DNA of 64,000 nt from Mauremys mutica. Lineage: Eukaryota; Chordata; Testudines; Geoemydidae. Shown here piece by piece: positions 23,701 through 34,231 of this stretch. Position numbers and translations under genes: made by a program. The stretch is taken from assembly GCF_020497125.1 (NCBI RefSeq), contig NC_059075.1, forward strand, positions 61,647,321-61,711,320. Direction: 5' to 3'. Below the pieces are notes generated by a model. It did not search any database and had not been told where the DNA came from. It saw only the letters and a list, made by a program, of their open reading frames with translations. The stretch's first letter is position 1, and each line of letters starts with the position of its first letter.

Positions 23701-26700
23701 GATTCACACCCTGGCTTGTCGTGCAGTAACCCCCATGTAGAGAAGCCCTTACACTGGAGGTATGGTAAGGGACTGATGGAGTGACTGACAGAGGCATGGC
23801 TTCAAGGAAGACAGATGTGGCTTGAGCATGGCCACGCCAGCTGCTCTTTGGAGTAAGGCACAAGCCAGATGATCTAGAATGGAAGGGATGGTATAGCTCA
23901 GAGTTGGAGGTGTGTTTAATGGGAGCATAAAGGCAGCAAGCACGCTTGGTATTTCCCAACTAGCCACTGTAGGGTAACAAAATCATGAAGGCACTTCTGA
24001 AAGATAAGAGAGCAAGTGCCTTGTGCAACCACAAATTAAAATAAAAAAGTGTTACCTGGCTAGAACATAGTAGCCATGCAAAGCTTTGTTAGAGTATTAA
24101 AATCATGTGGGATGTGTTTTCAGAACAAGTGTCCTCCCATTGGTATTTTGCTGGTGTCACGGGAGTACAGACATGCACAGCTAGCATGCCTTTTAGACAG
24201 CAGATTGAAATTCCAAACTCCTCCGTACACATTGGTGTGCCACTGTACAGCACTTCAGATTGCTCCTCAATTCCACTGCCTACCTACTGCACTTCAGTTA
24301 CATAATATGCACATGTCTGATCAGCCTTACATTCAAATCTGGCCCACAGTCTTGAGTAAAAGTAGTTTATTCTTCTGTAAAATAGTCTGTGAAGTGGGAG
24401 AGTGTTATGACTAGTTTTGCCATGCAGTCGGTTAACTTTCTTGTATAATAATCCTAGAAGTTTAACAGTACATGTCATATTCTGCTCTGGTATAAATGGT
24501 GTTTCACTTGCTTAGACCAGAACTGAATTTTACCCAATTTTGGTGCAGTCACTTTATCTTGTAGGAGGAAGACAAATGTCTCTATGTGCTTGATTTACTC
24601 CTATAATAAAAATGCTGCATTTCATTTCATTAATATGGTGAGGAGGGATGTTGCTTTATAACATTGCATCCTTCTTACAAATGTAAGCTACCGGCTGCTG
24701 TTACTGGTCTGTATCATGCATGGATGGTCTCTAAATAAGTATTCATTTCATATGTAGATATGGTGACATCCAGAAGGTCATCCAGAGTGCACATTGACAA
24801 ATGTGCCCAGATTCACACACCCATCTCATATACATACAACTTCACAGACACGTGTGTCTGAATCCCATTGCTCTGTGTAGTTGCATTACAAATACACAGA
24901 TACTCTAAACTTTCTTCTAAATGCAATTAAATACATGCTCCCAAACACATTTCCCCTTGCAAATGTACTCACATACTTTGTACGTTGGTATGCATGTTTG
25001 TACAAACAAAGCCACACTGTTGCAAATACCAAGTTTTTATGATCAGCAAATAACTTTCTTTTCTGTGACTTAGGACATGCTAATATGAAAAGATATTTTA
25101 TTGTGGACTAAGAGTCCCACCCACAGCCCTGTGGTTTCCCCACTGAAAGAGAGATGGATTAACACAAACTGGGTTTGAGAGACCACAGAATATCCCCTCC
25201 CACACACAGTCATGGGGGTATACCTGTCAGTCTAGAAGAGAATGCAGCCAAAGAGCACCCTGTGGTTGACCCACTACACTTAGTAAGTTGCAGTCCCTTG
25301 TGAGGTGAGAGGGAAACCCTCCCACAGGCTAACAATATCCGAGAGGTCTTTTGAAAGTGCAGTCAACAGGAAACCAAGTGTTATTCAAAGGTATTCTGTC
25401 TTTGTCTCTCTCTCTCTCTTCTTCTTCTTCAGCTCTTGCTTGATTTATCATCTCTTCCTACCCAGCCACCCACTTCTATTGATTAATGACAGATAGACTG
25501 AGCTGTTGATTCAGGAAGGTTTACTGATTGGCTGAATGATATATGATATAAACACTTCTTTCTCTCTCTCCGTGTTTGTGTGCAGAGGGCTGATGGGACT
25601 TGTAACACAAACTTCAAAACAACTAAGACACGGGAGCAAGTTTTCCAGGTTTTTATGGAATTCATTGAGGGCAACACAACTATTCTGGTGAGTCTTGAGT
25701 GGTACTAGTCTCTGGTTCATTCAGACCACTTTGTGACATGTGACCAGAAACTTCCAGAAGAAAATCTAGAGGGTGGGAGTGGTGAAGGAGTGGGTTATGG
25801 ATGGGGGTTGGCAGATCATCATCCATCGGTGATTGTGATTTGGTTGTGGCTGTGTGTTTTCACTGCAGACACCTTGAGTTAGCAAAAAGTGAGACAAGCT
25901 AATAAGTGGTTTGCCCTTTGCCTCAGAGTGCAGTGGCTACCTCGTGATGTGTCATGACTCTGGCATTGGTGTCTGAACACACGGCATGTTAACAAGAAAA
26001 CATGTGAATCACAGGTTTAATCTAGTGAAGATAAAGCCAGGAAGTGAGAGCAGGAGGGAGATTGGTGCGTTGTGTTGCCATGTGTGAAACTTTACTTGAA
26101 AAGCAACTTCTGTACTCCCACACCCTGGTCATTGAATGGATAATATTAACTCCTTCCCTGCTGGCCTGTGCTGTGGCCTCCATGGGTAGGATATAACATG
26201 TCTCATGACCTCAAGGGTTGCTGTGTCATTCCACTGTCACATACAGAGGCCACCTCAGTGGAACGTCAGCACTTCAAAGACAATGTACCAGGTAACACAG
26301 GGTAGCATTTGAGGAGCATTTCCCCCCCCACCTTATCAAAAGTGCCGGACAGTGGGAAAACAGTTTGACAGGCCCCAAATTTGGCCCACATTCTCCCTCT
26401 CCTAACAAAATAGACTTTTCTCACTGTGGGGGGAGAGAGGGATTGTCAGAATATATCTGTTCCTCAGTCTGAAATGAGGGATGCTGAAGCCTTAAGATCC
26501 TGGTTCTGCAGCCAGGCGACATACTGCTGCTTCCAGAGCCAGGAGGCTGAGTTTGTTGGGATGTAAGCCTTTGCCTCATGCGACACTACTGTGCTCGTTT
26601 GAGAACACGCAGGTTAATGAAATATAGTTTTTAGAACAGGTTTCGGACTATCTGAGCCTAAAGGGTGTGTCCTAGAATGAAGAGTATCTCCCCATTGTAA

Positions 26701-28241
26701 GTCAAGGACCCCCCTTTCCTGCCTACAGACTGGCTCAGGCATTGCAAAGCCTTTGTAGGAGCATGTGTTAAGCGACAAGCTTGTGGCAAATCTATCCTTG
26801 GTGTAACACCACTGATCTCAGTGAAGTTGCACCAGAGATTGATTTTGCTCCCTCTTATTATTTGTTTTCTCTCCCCAAAGTGACCTTAAAATGTGCATGG
26901 ATTTTTCTCCCCCCCCCCCCGTTTCAGAAAAAATACCTCAAGCGTCTGCATGATATCCACCTCATCCTCGAGTCCTCAGACTTCTTTAAACGACATGAGG
27001 TGAGCTATGGGTGAGCACATAGGGGCGGGGGGCAGTGCTACCTGTGTGGGGACTCCTTGCTGCCTCAGCTTGCCATTCAGATAAGCTTTTAGACTCGCCT
27101 GTTTAGTGAGAGAGGGGCTCGAGGAGAGTACCGCAGAGCAGAGAATAATACGTGTTAATATCACATGAGCCACCAAGTCTCCTTCCCAAGAGTAGAGAAT
27201 ACTGTTCCAGCTGAGAGGTGACAAGTCCTCCAACCCCAGCTTTCCCCAGCAGGAGTTCCCTGTAAGGAATGGTTAGCCAGTGCTGGCTTCGCACTGCTAC
27301 TCTACTCCTGGTTGATTCCCAAAGGAGTCGGGCTAGGGGTGCTGGTGCTGTGAGGTCTCTCATTTGGTCAGTGGCAGAACCTGATTCTGATTTCAGACTA
27401 ACAACTTCAGTGGAGTTCCTCCTGATTTACACCAGTGTAAATAAGTTCCCTAGTTTCCCCAGCAGGCACAGTTGGAGAGAAGGTAACGTCACTGGCAATT
27501 GCACAGCATTATTGGTGTATTTACTACACTTCAAGCTATGAGATTTGTGGGTATGCAGGCTGGAGCCAGATTTAGGAACTTCACTGCATGATGCCAGGTG
27601 CGAGGCTGTGACCGGCATAATGGACCTTAGCAGACTGTGTTTGTTTTGAAGCTTTGAGATTTGGCCCTTTATTTTACACTGTTGGTAGTAATTCCCCCTT
27701 AGCCGCTGGCAGGATTTTTGTTAATCAGTAATTGGTTTGGGCCATGATCTCCCTCCAGGCATCTTGTCCCCTCCCAGATAACCTAGATACATTGTCAGTG
27801 AGCTAAAGATTCACCCCTGTTCCCTCTCTGCCGGAGTCCTGTCCCTCGATGCCCCTCTGTCAGTACAGTGCAGTCTGGTTACAATGAGCAGCTGGCACAC
27901 TGTTTGTCATTGTATATGCTTTGCAGCTCAGCAGCCATCATTTGTCTGTACAGGTATAGCTGATAGGGCCTTGCTCGTGGGAGGGTCAGGGAGACGTTAA
28001 TAACACCTGTGCATATCATCATGTCTCTACCCTGCAGGTCATTGGAAGTTCACTACTCTTTGTGCATGACGACAGCGGACATGCCAATGTATGGCTGATT
28101 GATTTTGGAAAGACCACGCTTCTCCCTGATGGGCAGACCTTGGACCACAGGATCCCCTGGCAGGAAGGCAACCGGGAGGATGGGTACCTGCTGGGATTGG
28201 ACAATTTGATTAGTATCTTAGACAGCATCACTGAAAGATGA
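14691..28241 (+). CDS. ITPKA: Inositol-trisphosphate 3-kinase A, exons 2 to 7 (first exon missing)
   Basis: The enzyme phosphorylates inositol 1,4,5-trisphosphate at the 3-hydroxyl with ATP, making the 1,3,4,5-tetrakisphosphate and ending the calcium-release signal. The mammalian A form is enriched in neurons and bound to F-actin. Six exons join in frame: 14691-14787, 16737-16950, 19440-19644, 25586-25687, 26928-26999 and 28038-28241. They total 894 nt and give 297 residues and TGA. Visible are the calmodulin-binding stretch ([18 protein letters not shown]), the inositol polyphosphate kinase signature PxxxDxKxG (PCVMDCKMG), the segment GFRIEGIK, the SSLLFVHD strand, the metal-binding IDFGKT and the end [13 protein letters not shown]. 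Similarity to the A form ([26 protein letters not shown]) exceeds that to B or C, and LTK next door supports ITPKA. No frameshift or stop interrupts it. The actin-binding first exon was not found. Confidence 0.96.
14788..16736 (+). other. ITPKA intron 2
   Basis: This intron runs from GTGAGAGG to TTTTTTTTTTGCAG, a long T-rich acceptor tract. Nothing else could be supported in it: short open frames on both strands have no recognisable domain, and a weak G-rich stretch lies at 15685-15705. Confidence 0.85.
16737..16950 (+). CDS. ITPKA: ITPKA exon 3: kinase N-lobe with PxxxDxKxG
   Basis: The exon has 214 nt between TTTTGCAG and CAG/GTGGGAG, entering after one base of a codon and leaving after two. 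It encodes [13 protein letters not shown] (ATP-binding strand with lysine), [20 protein letters not shown] and [15 protein letters not shown]. The last block holds the family signature PxxxDxKxG, whose aspartate and lysine contact the inositol phosphate and metal. Confidence 0.96.
16951..19439 (+). other. ITPKA intron 3
   Basis: Donor GTGGGAG, acceptor GTGGTTTTGCAG. Near 17211-17245 lies a short piece (TTTCAGAGTAGTAGCTGC) that looks like the start of a common turtle repeat. A MIR-like SINE is at about 19160-19370. The segments between show nothing further, apart from C-runs near 18280-18297. Confidence 0.85.
19160..19370 (+). repeat. MIR-like (CORE) SINE
   Basis: The order of blocks is that of MIR: a GGGCAAGTCACTTTGTCCC segment, TTTCTTCATCTGTAAAATGG, GATGATGATGA, then the tail AAGTGCTTTGAGATCCC. 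The copy is old and diverged and lies just 70 bp upstream of ITPKA exon 4. Confidence 0.75.
19440..19644 (+). CDS. ITPKA: ITPKA exon 4: inositol-binding region
   Basis: The exon has 205 nt between GGTTTTGCAG and AAG/GTGAGT, from phase 2 to phase 0. It encodes [33 protein letters not shown], then [17 protein letters not shown] and LGFRIEGIK. This is the helical IP3-specific insert of the kinase fold, rich in lysine and arginine that bind phosphates. It is the most strongly conserved exon against mammalian ITPKA. Confidence 0.96.
20577..20860. mobile_element. hAT-like MITE with CAGTAACAAGG / CCTTGTTACGACTCTG ends
   Basis: The terminal inverted repeats are CAGTGCAGTAACAAGG and CCTTGTTACGACTCTG. 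The interior has inverted blocks GGCGGCAATTCGG-like / CCGAATTGCCGCTG and AGGGACTCAGGGACCCGCC, forming hairpins. GGACAG occurs at both borders, but a full 8-bp duplication is not clear, so the exact ends are uncertain by a few bases. Confidence 0.7.
21171..21689. mobile_element. Solo LTR (TGTTACGAAG...TTTGTCACA)
   Basis: A 519-bp sequence begins TGTTACGAAGTTTGGGGG and ends CACTTTGTCACA, the TG...CA ends of a long terminal repeat. Flanking bases are CAGGG (21166-21170) and CAGGT (21690-21694), a 4 of 5 match to a 5-bp duplication. No internal retroelement genes follow on either side, so it looks like a solo LTR left by recombination. Whether it is Gypsy or ERV type cannot be told from the LTR alone. 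Confidence 0.75.
22335..22500 (-). repeat. MIR-like SINE, antisense
   Basis: The diagnostic block TTTTACAGATAGGGAAACTG AGGCAGAAG is the reverse of the MIR core, preceded by AACGCCCCTATGAGACAG and followed by CACAGCAAGTCA. Old and diverged. Confidence 0.7.
23186..23405 (+). repeat. MIR-like SINE, sense
   Basis: The blocks GTATAGGGCTAGGAATCGGG, TTCTGTCACTGACTCACTTTG, CACTTAACCTCTCAGTTTCTG and TTTGTAAAGCGATTTAGATCC follow the order of MIR. It is strongly diverged. Confidence 0.65.
25586..25687 (+). CDS. ITPKA: ITPKA exon 5
   Basis: The exon has 102 nt, phase 0 at both ends, between GTTTGTGTGCAG and CTG/GTGAGT. It encodes [19 protein letters not shown] followed by [12 protein letters not shown]. 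The block [10 protein letters not shown] is conserved across the ITPK family. Confidence 0.96.
25688..26927 (+). other. ITPKA intron 5
   Basis: Donor GTGAGTCTTG; acceptor a 13-base C-run (26909-26921 approximately) then GTTTCAG. No other feature could be supported here. Confidence 0.85.
26928..26999 (+). CDS. ITPKA: ITPKA exon 6
   Basis: A 72-nt exon in phase 0 encodes [20 protein letters not shown] followed by KRHE. The acceptor follows a run of C (CCCCGTTTCAG) and the donor is GAG/GTGAGC. This helix lies between the two halves of the C-lobe. Confidence 0.95.
27000..28037 (+). other. ITPKA intron 6
   Basis: Donor GTGAGCTATGG, acceptor CTCTACCCTGCAG. Around 27385-27440 there is a GAAGTCAATGG-type repeat remnant (TTCAGTGGAGTTCCTCCTGA, TTTACACCAGTGTAAAT). 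Nothing else is supported. Confidence 0.85.
28038..28241 (+). CDS. ITPKA: ITPKA last coding exon with catalytic IDFGKT
   Basis: From GTC ATT GGA to TGA at 28239-28241, 68 codons including the stop. It encodes [33 protein letters not shown] and [18 protein letters not shown], ending SITER. The aspartate of IDFGKT is the metal-binding residue of the IPK family. The C-terminus is within a residue or two of mammalian length. Confidence 0.97.
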   Translation, partial: VIGSSLLFVHDDSGHANVWLIDFGKTTLLPDGQTLDHRIPWQEGNREDGYLLGLDNLISILDSITER

Positions 28242-28389
28242 GAAGAGACTCGCACAAACTCATGGGGCTGCTTTGTAACCTTCCACTCTACTGGGATCTC
28301 TCCATTAGAGGGAAACTCCTTTAACTCTCTCCAAACTCCTGGGGTTATTGCAGTGCAAATAGAACTGCTTTCAGAGCCAGACTGTTCAT

Positions 28390-28617
28390 GATCAAAGTGA
28401 CTGCATTGGCCCTCCATGAACCAGAGTGACTCAGGATTGGTCTTTAGTGAATCAGATTAACCTCGGATTGGTCTCAGTGAATCAGGGTCTCCAAACTCAG
28501 GAACCAAACCAGCATGAATCCAAGAGGTTTGTACAGTAAATCAGAGTGACTCTGATTTCAGGTGAACCAAAGTGACTCTAGATTACCCTTTAGTGAACCA
28601 GAGTAAATGGCAGTTTG
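28390..28617 (+). repeat. Degenerate 27-31 bp tandem repeat in presumed ITPKA 3' UTR
   Basis: Units starting GATCAAAG (28390), GAACCAGAGTGACTC (28418), GAATCAG (28448), GAATCAGGG (28478), AAATCAGAGTGACTCTG (28538), GAACCAAAGTGACTC (28564) and GAACCAGAG (28595) recur, commonly 28-31 bases apart with one longer gap. Typical content is GAACCAGAGTGACTCNGGAT then TGGTCTTTAGT. The repeat starts about 150 bases after the stop codon, so it would be transcribed if the UTR extends this far. Confidence 0.75.
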
Positions 28618-31194
28618 TGTGAGGGCATGGGGAGGGTTGAGCAGAATTCTCCACTGGATGGCATTGCTTTGAAAACAGGAGTGTTTGCTCCCTAACCCCA
28701 AGTCCCTAGGCTGCCATGTATGTTATAGATTAGGCAAGGCCAGCCCCAGCTGTTGTATTACATTGCAGGAGTGTGCAAGATGAGAACTTGCCCAGGAACA
28801 AGGCCCAGAAAACATGGGGAGAAGGGTGATTATAGTTCATGGCAGTAGTCAGTTTAGTGTCTGCAAGGGACAGCTGCTGTTCACATTTTCTCTGACTCCC
28901 TGCCCTGGCCTATCCTCTTTTCTATCTAAGAACATTTTAAACTATATTTTCAGGTAGTTCCTAATGAGGTCACAGATAGCCCGTTAAGTAAATAGCACCA
29001 GTTGTCTCTAGCACCATGTGACTTTCAAACTGTGTATGGAATTGGAGAGGCGGGTGAAGTGGTAATGCTGGCTCTTGCAGCTGGACAGCATTTGTGAAGG
29101 TCAGTGGCATCTCTCTTTAGCGGGTGGGTTGGGGGACAAAGTTTATTTTTCAAGGGCTTAGTTATTTTAGAGAGAAAACCAAATCCATATAAATACTAGC
29201 AAGCCAGTTATCAACATGCCATTTTACACCAAGGCTTAGACGTTCCATCTTTTTGCTTGTGGGTCAGATTTCCTAGTGGTGCCATGTTCTTTCTTTTGCC
29301 ACACCAAAAGTGTCAGGGCATAGGCTGAGTGGATCAGAAAGGAATTGCATCCCCATAGACAGCATTACACTTTTGGCTATATCTATTATGGGCATTCTTC
29401 CTTGGAAGCATGAGGTATTCACCACTTTTGAAAGCGAGGTATTACATTAGCTAGACTAGAGGTCTGATTGCTGTGCCATATCCCCTGATTGAGGCTCCTA
29501 GGTGCTACCACAATACAAATTAACATTTCTCTGCTCATCCCATATCCAGATATCTGACGATGTAGTTTCCAAGTTGGAGCCATCAGCCATGTAACAAGAC
29601 CATACAGTCTTTAAAATCACTTGCTTTTAGAAGTTAAAAGGTATTTAAGCAACCTCAGTAGTTCAAAAATCACTCTCTTGCCAATACAACCGCATTCAAA
29701 AGAAACTTCAGAAACTTTGGAATAACTGAAAGTAGTTCATTGCTTCTGTTGGGAATCACTACACCAATGATCACTGCAAAATGAGATAAATGAGACTGTA
29801 CAATTCTTGTTTGGAGCTAAATTTACGTGTAATGGTTGTATTAGGGGTTGAGGAGCCTAGGATAACTTCTAAAGGAAGCCACTTTGGTTCATGTACTCTA
29901 GTTGGAGCCCAGTCAATCTTAATAACCTCAGTTATTTTTCATCTACATTAAAGAAAGCATTGATGTTCATAGTGCTGACCATGCCAATAGTGACCTAGAA
30001 GATCAGTTATACAAGGTACTGCTACAAGGTACTACTGGGGAAGCAATTGAAATAGAGCAGTGTGAATATTTTACACCAGAACCGAAATTGCTCAAAATCT
30101 GAAATTTGTTTTCATATTTCATTGAAAATTCAAAACTTTCTCTGTTTGTGAATCGTTTGGGGTTTATATTCAGTGAAAATGGTCCTGTTTTTGAGCTGAA
30201 AAAGGTACAAGTTTGCTTGAAATAGGACATGACTTACAGAAAATGTAGGCACCTTTTCAAGCGAATGCAGTGTTTGGTAGAAAGCATGCATGGTTTTATT
30301 CCAAATGCCCCAAAGTTGTGAAATATTCTAAAACAGCAAAATGACCTGCAGTGAAATTTGCCAAAAATATGGTGAAAATGTTTTCCTACTTTCCCATAGC
30401 CCTAATAAAAACAACCCTGCTTGCAGTGATTCAAGAGAATGGGTAATAGACTAGGAAACACAAATTGTTCTTTACAGCTTGAATCTGAGTTCTTACAGGG
30501 GATAATTAGATGAGAAACTCTCTGGCCTTCAGTATGTGATTGTTACTTCAGGCAGTCCTGTCAGGGACAAAAAATAATAAAATCACAGAAGTTAGAGATG
30601 GTCATGCAGCAATTCTCCCTGCAAGTGCAAAATTAGTACTTAACGTTCATTTAACAACTTTGTCCTGTCTTGTTTTAACTGGCAGTCAGGCTTAAATTTC
30701 TTTTTTTTGTGTGTGACTACATATGCCAGCATTCTGCACCCATGCAACCTCATGCTCTAGGGAAAAAATGGTGATGAATTTCCTTTGAGCAGAATTTAGA
30801 AACCAAGATCTATCTAGGACTCATGTCAAGTCCGTTTTTAGTTCTACAGTTCCAAATGGAAGTTGGAGGCAACATGGAAGCAATGGCTCTAAAACCAGCA
30901 GTGCTCTCATTTGAAAAGGTATTTTGCAGTAGACAATCTCAGGGGAAAGTGCTGTCATGAAAAGGGATCCATTCCTGTGCACTTGTTGGAGAGGACAGCA
31001 GAAAGAGAAGCTTTATTACAAGAGACATTGAGCTGTGAAACTTGGTCCATTTCAAAATGATAGTTGTAGCAAAGTTGTTTTGAAGTGGCTTTTTGGCCTA
31101 TACCAGAACTAGTTTGAAGGAAGCTACAGTCCATCTCCTATTTGCTGGTAGTCAGCCGTGGAGTCAGTTATATGAAAGAAGAAAGGGGAGAGAG

Positions 31195-31425
31195 TTTTAT
31201 ACAGCAGTTAGAACATGGAACTGGGAGCCAGGACTCCTAGACTATTTCCTGTCTCTGCCATTGACTTGCTCTGTGCTCATGGGCAAATTTCCTATGCCTC
31301 AGTTTTCCCATCTGTAAAATGGGAACAATAATACTTACCTACCTCACAGGGATGTTGTGAGGCTTCATTAATTATTGTTCATAGGGTGCTTTGAGATCCT
31401 GGGAGGAAAGATGCAGTATAGAGAA
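31195..31425 (+). repeat. MIR-like SINE, well preserved
   Basis: A long copy: ACAGCAGTTAGAACATGG, GGGAGCCAGGACTCC, TCTGCCATTGACTTGCTC, GCCTCAGTTTTCCCATCTG then TAAAATGGGAACAATAAT, TACCTACCTCACAGGGATG and GTGCTTTGAGATCC. The order and central core are those of the amniote MIR family. Confidence 0.85.
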
Positions 31426-33680
31426 ATGCAAAGAAATAGTTCAACTGAATTAAAAACAACTGATTTTTGTCCATCCTTGAAGGATGCAAGTTCAGATGAA
31501 ACTCAGCCCAAGAAGTACAAATTGAAATCTCTTTTATAATGTTATACAGAGGGAAGTAGTCACTTTGGGTCTGATCCAATTCCCGCTGAAGTAAATGGAA
31601 AGACTTCACTGGGAGTTGGACCAAACCTGTAAACAATTCAGAGGGCCCTTGCTTATTTTTTGTATTATTATTACTACTGTTTGTTATTATCAAGATACTG
31701 AGAGCTAATGGCCTGTATCCTCTACAGTGCATCCTGTTCTGAACACTACAATGCAATTATGACCAAGGTCATTTTTGACATTCTGACTGTATCGTTTGAG
31801 TACTTGTTATTCCAAGGTGTGTATGTTACCAAATAAATGAGTTTGGGGGGGAAAAAAAGCCATCCAACATGGTTTGATACTTGAAGTGTGATTTCTTTTT
31901 CTCTCCTCCACAGAGAAATCCTGCAGGAGATTATTTCTCCAAGTGTTTCTGTTGGACTTCTTTGAAGTTCCTGTAACGAAATGTTTGGTAGTTGTGCTGA
32001 TGGATGGGTAAATGTTTTATATTGGCTTTGCAGGGCAACAGCACACCACAGCGTGCATTTTGTTGTCATTGTTGCTCTTTAAATATTCTCAGAATGGTGT
32101 TTGATGTGGGAGTTCTAAGAGTGCATCCCAATACTGAAGACCTATTTGATATAATAGGACTTGAGCCCTGAAGGTTAGAAGAGAAACCAGAACAAATACT
32201 TCCTTAACTGGTCACATCATGTGCTGTCATTTTGAATTTACTTCTACTCAAACTGAGCTCAGTTTAGAAAATGTTCCATCTCTTGCAATGGAAGGTTTCT
32301 TGGGAGGAACTGGGAAGTGTGTGACAAAGGAATCCTACTGTCTCCCAAGGGAAGGTCTTGTCTGTCAATGGTTTTCCCCCAATGAATGATTTATATCAAC
32401 TTTTGGAAGGGGCATTGAGTCACCTGTGTCTGCTCTAATAATCCTGCTGCCTCTGGAAGGGGTAGGGTGGAAATATTGGAAATGGCATCCTCTGAGAATC
32501 CTGCTGTTTTGGAATGAGCATAAGGGGTGGGAGTGGAAGCACTGAGTTTGCTGCTGTTTCTGTAGACCCTGGTGGCACATGGCGCACATCACTTCCAGTG
32601 TACCTTGTTTTTACTGGGGAAGCCCAAGGAGTCTCAAATAGACGAAAGAGAGCAGTGAAATTCTGTATGGTGGGAAACCAGCACAGCTTTGTACTTCCAG
32701 GGAGGCTACTGTAGTCATTGGTCAGCTCTTGCCACCACAAAACAGGAGCACAGCCAAACTCCATTGCAGGTGAGAGCAGCAATTCAGGATATCATGGTGA
32801 CTGTCCCCAGTGAACTAGCTGAGGTTGGCTCAAGATTGTGCCTGTTGCTCCACTAGCTCCTGGAGGCATGGCTCCTGGCTGTCTTTAAGTTACGCACTGA
32901 TAAGACACTCATGGATGATGAGGGAGGAGATCCTGCTCTGCTCAGGGCCAAAGAGCCCAGGGCCAGATTTTAAAAAGCATGTAAGCACCTGAAGATTTGG
33001 CTAGGCACCCAGTGGGACTTCCAAAAGCACACAGGTGCCTGAGTCCCATTGGTCTTAGGCATCCTACCTACCTATTGGTGTTTTTAGGTGCTTAGGTACC
33101 TTTACAAATCTGCCCCCAAGTCACGTGGAATACAAAGGCCCATTTGAACTGGATCCCTTTGCCTATCAGAGAGGATCTATCTCTAATCCCACACTGAACT
33201 TAATGGCTTCCACAGGGATATAGGTACTGGCCCATGAAAATCTCTGCTTCAGTGTCCTAAAACCCAATGATTCACAGCAGCTGAGATGATCTCTCCACAC
33301 TCAGAGCAGCTGATAACTCCAGCAGGGAACCCATACTAGGTGCTACCAGAGGAAGAGCAGTGCTCTGTCCTTTCAACCATCTGGCTCTGGGCTGGCAATT
33401 TTTCAGAGACCTAATTCTCTCCCCTGTATCCAGATGGTGTTAGCTTTAACACAGAGGACAGCAAATAGACACTGTTAGCATCTCTTTATTTTTGTATTGC
33501 AAATATAGAAGTATACATTTATCTGGCTTGAAATTGCATAGAAGCAGAATTGGTATCTACTTATTTACAGTGACCCAAAGGGTAGGTCAGTGCAGTGTTG
33601 CCATAAGCAGTGGTAACAACAAATCAAAAGCAATTCAGTTAAATAAAGAAGTGGGACAAGGCTCTAGGGTCTCAACCGGT

Positions 33681-33893
33681 ATGTCTACACTGCAATTAAA
33701 CAGTCTGGCCTGGGTCGGCTGCAGGCTGATGTTTGGGCCTCGGGCTGGAGACCCACCCACCTTGTGAGGTCCCAGAGCTCTGGCTCCAGCCTGAGCATCT
33801 ATACTGCAATTTTACAGTCCCAGAGACTGAGCTCCAAGTCAGCTGACACAGGCCAGCTGTGGGCATTTAATTGCAGTATAGAGATATCCAATG
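33681..33893. mobile_element. MITE with TATGTCTACACTGCAATTAA ends
   Basis: The left end TATGTCTACACTGCAATTAAA and right end TTTAATTGCAGTATAGAGATA are long inverted repeats. The interior is GGCCTGGG- and CAGCTG-rich with a second copy of the motif (CTATACTGCAATTTTACAG) at about 33797. Non-coding. Confidence 0.7.
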
Positions 33894-33982
33894 ATATTGT
33901 CCCTCATAAGGATGGGATTTTTTTTCCCCCTAAATTAGGGTAGGAAGGGTAAACAGGCTGGGATGACAGAGGAAGGCCAGGT

Positions 33983-34231
33983 TCACATGGCAAACCCTTG
34001 CTAGTGTACCTATGGCAGTTAGGGCTGTGATTGACATAGCTTTGCTGGCAAAAATGCTTAGTGTAGAAGCAGTTATATATCTGCCATTTTGGCAGTATGG
34101 TTGTGTGTGTGTGTGTGTGTGTGTCTCTCTCTCTCTCTCTATAATGGCAAAAGCTGCTTCCATACAAGGAGTACACTCCTAGGATAGTATAGCTACACCA
34201 GCAAAGCGCTCCTAGTGTAGACCTGGCCCAA
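33983..34231. mobile_element. MITE with CTAGTGTAGACCTGGCCC right end
   Basis: The right end CTAGTGTAGACCTGGCC carries the shared terminal motif. The left half has GCTAGTGTACC and ATAGCTTTGCTGGCAAA, and near the right end is an inverted match TATAGCTACACCAGCAAAG. A TG/TC microsatellite sits inside it. The left boundary is approximate. Confidence 0.55.
34101..34140. repeat. (TG)n(TC)n microsatellite
   Basis: About 24 bases of TG repeat run directly into about 18 bases of TC repeat, a compound dinucleotide microsatellite that probably expanded inside the host MITE. Confidence 0.95.

Larger units (their letters stand above)
19645..25585 (+). other. ITPKA intron 4 (5.9 kb), with inserted repeats
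   Basis: Donor GTGAGTGAC; acceptor TTCTCTCTCTCTCC...TGTGTGCAG. It contains a hAT-related MITE (about 20577-20860), a solo LTR (21171-21689), MIR-like SINEs (22335-22500 and 23186-23405), a CT microsatellite (about 25406-25431) and otherwise A+T-rich DNA. No other exon was seen. The segment 23440-24060 has overlapping frames on both strands without any known domain. Confidence 0.85.

Noticed and set aside
14691..28241. ITPKB or ITPKC instead of ITPKA
   Set aside because: The stretches [15 protein letters not shown] and [11 protein letters not shown] agree better with ITPKA, and synteny with LTK supports it.
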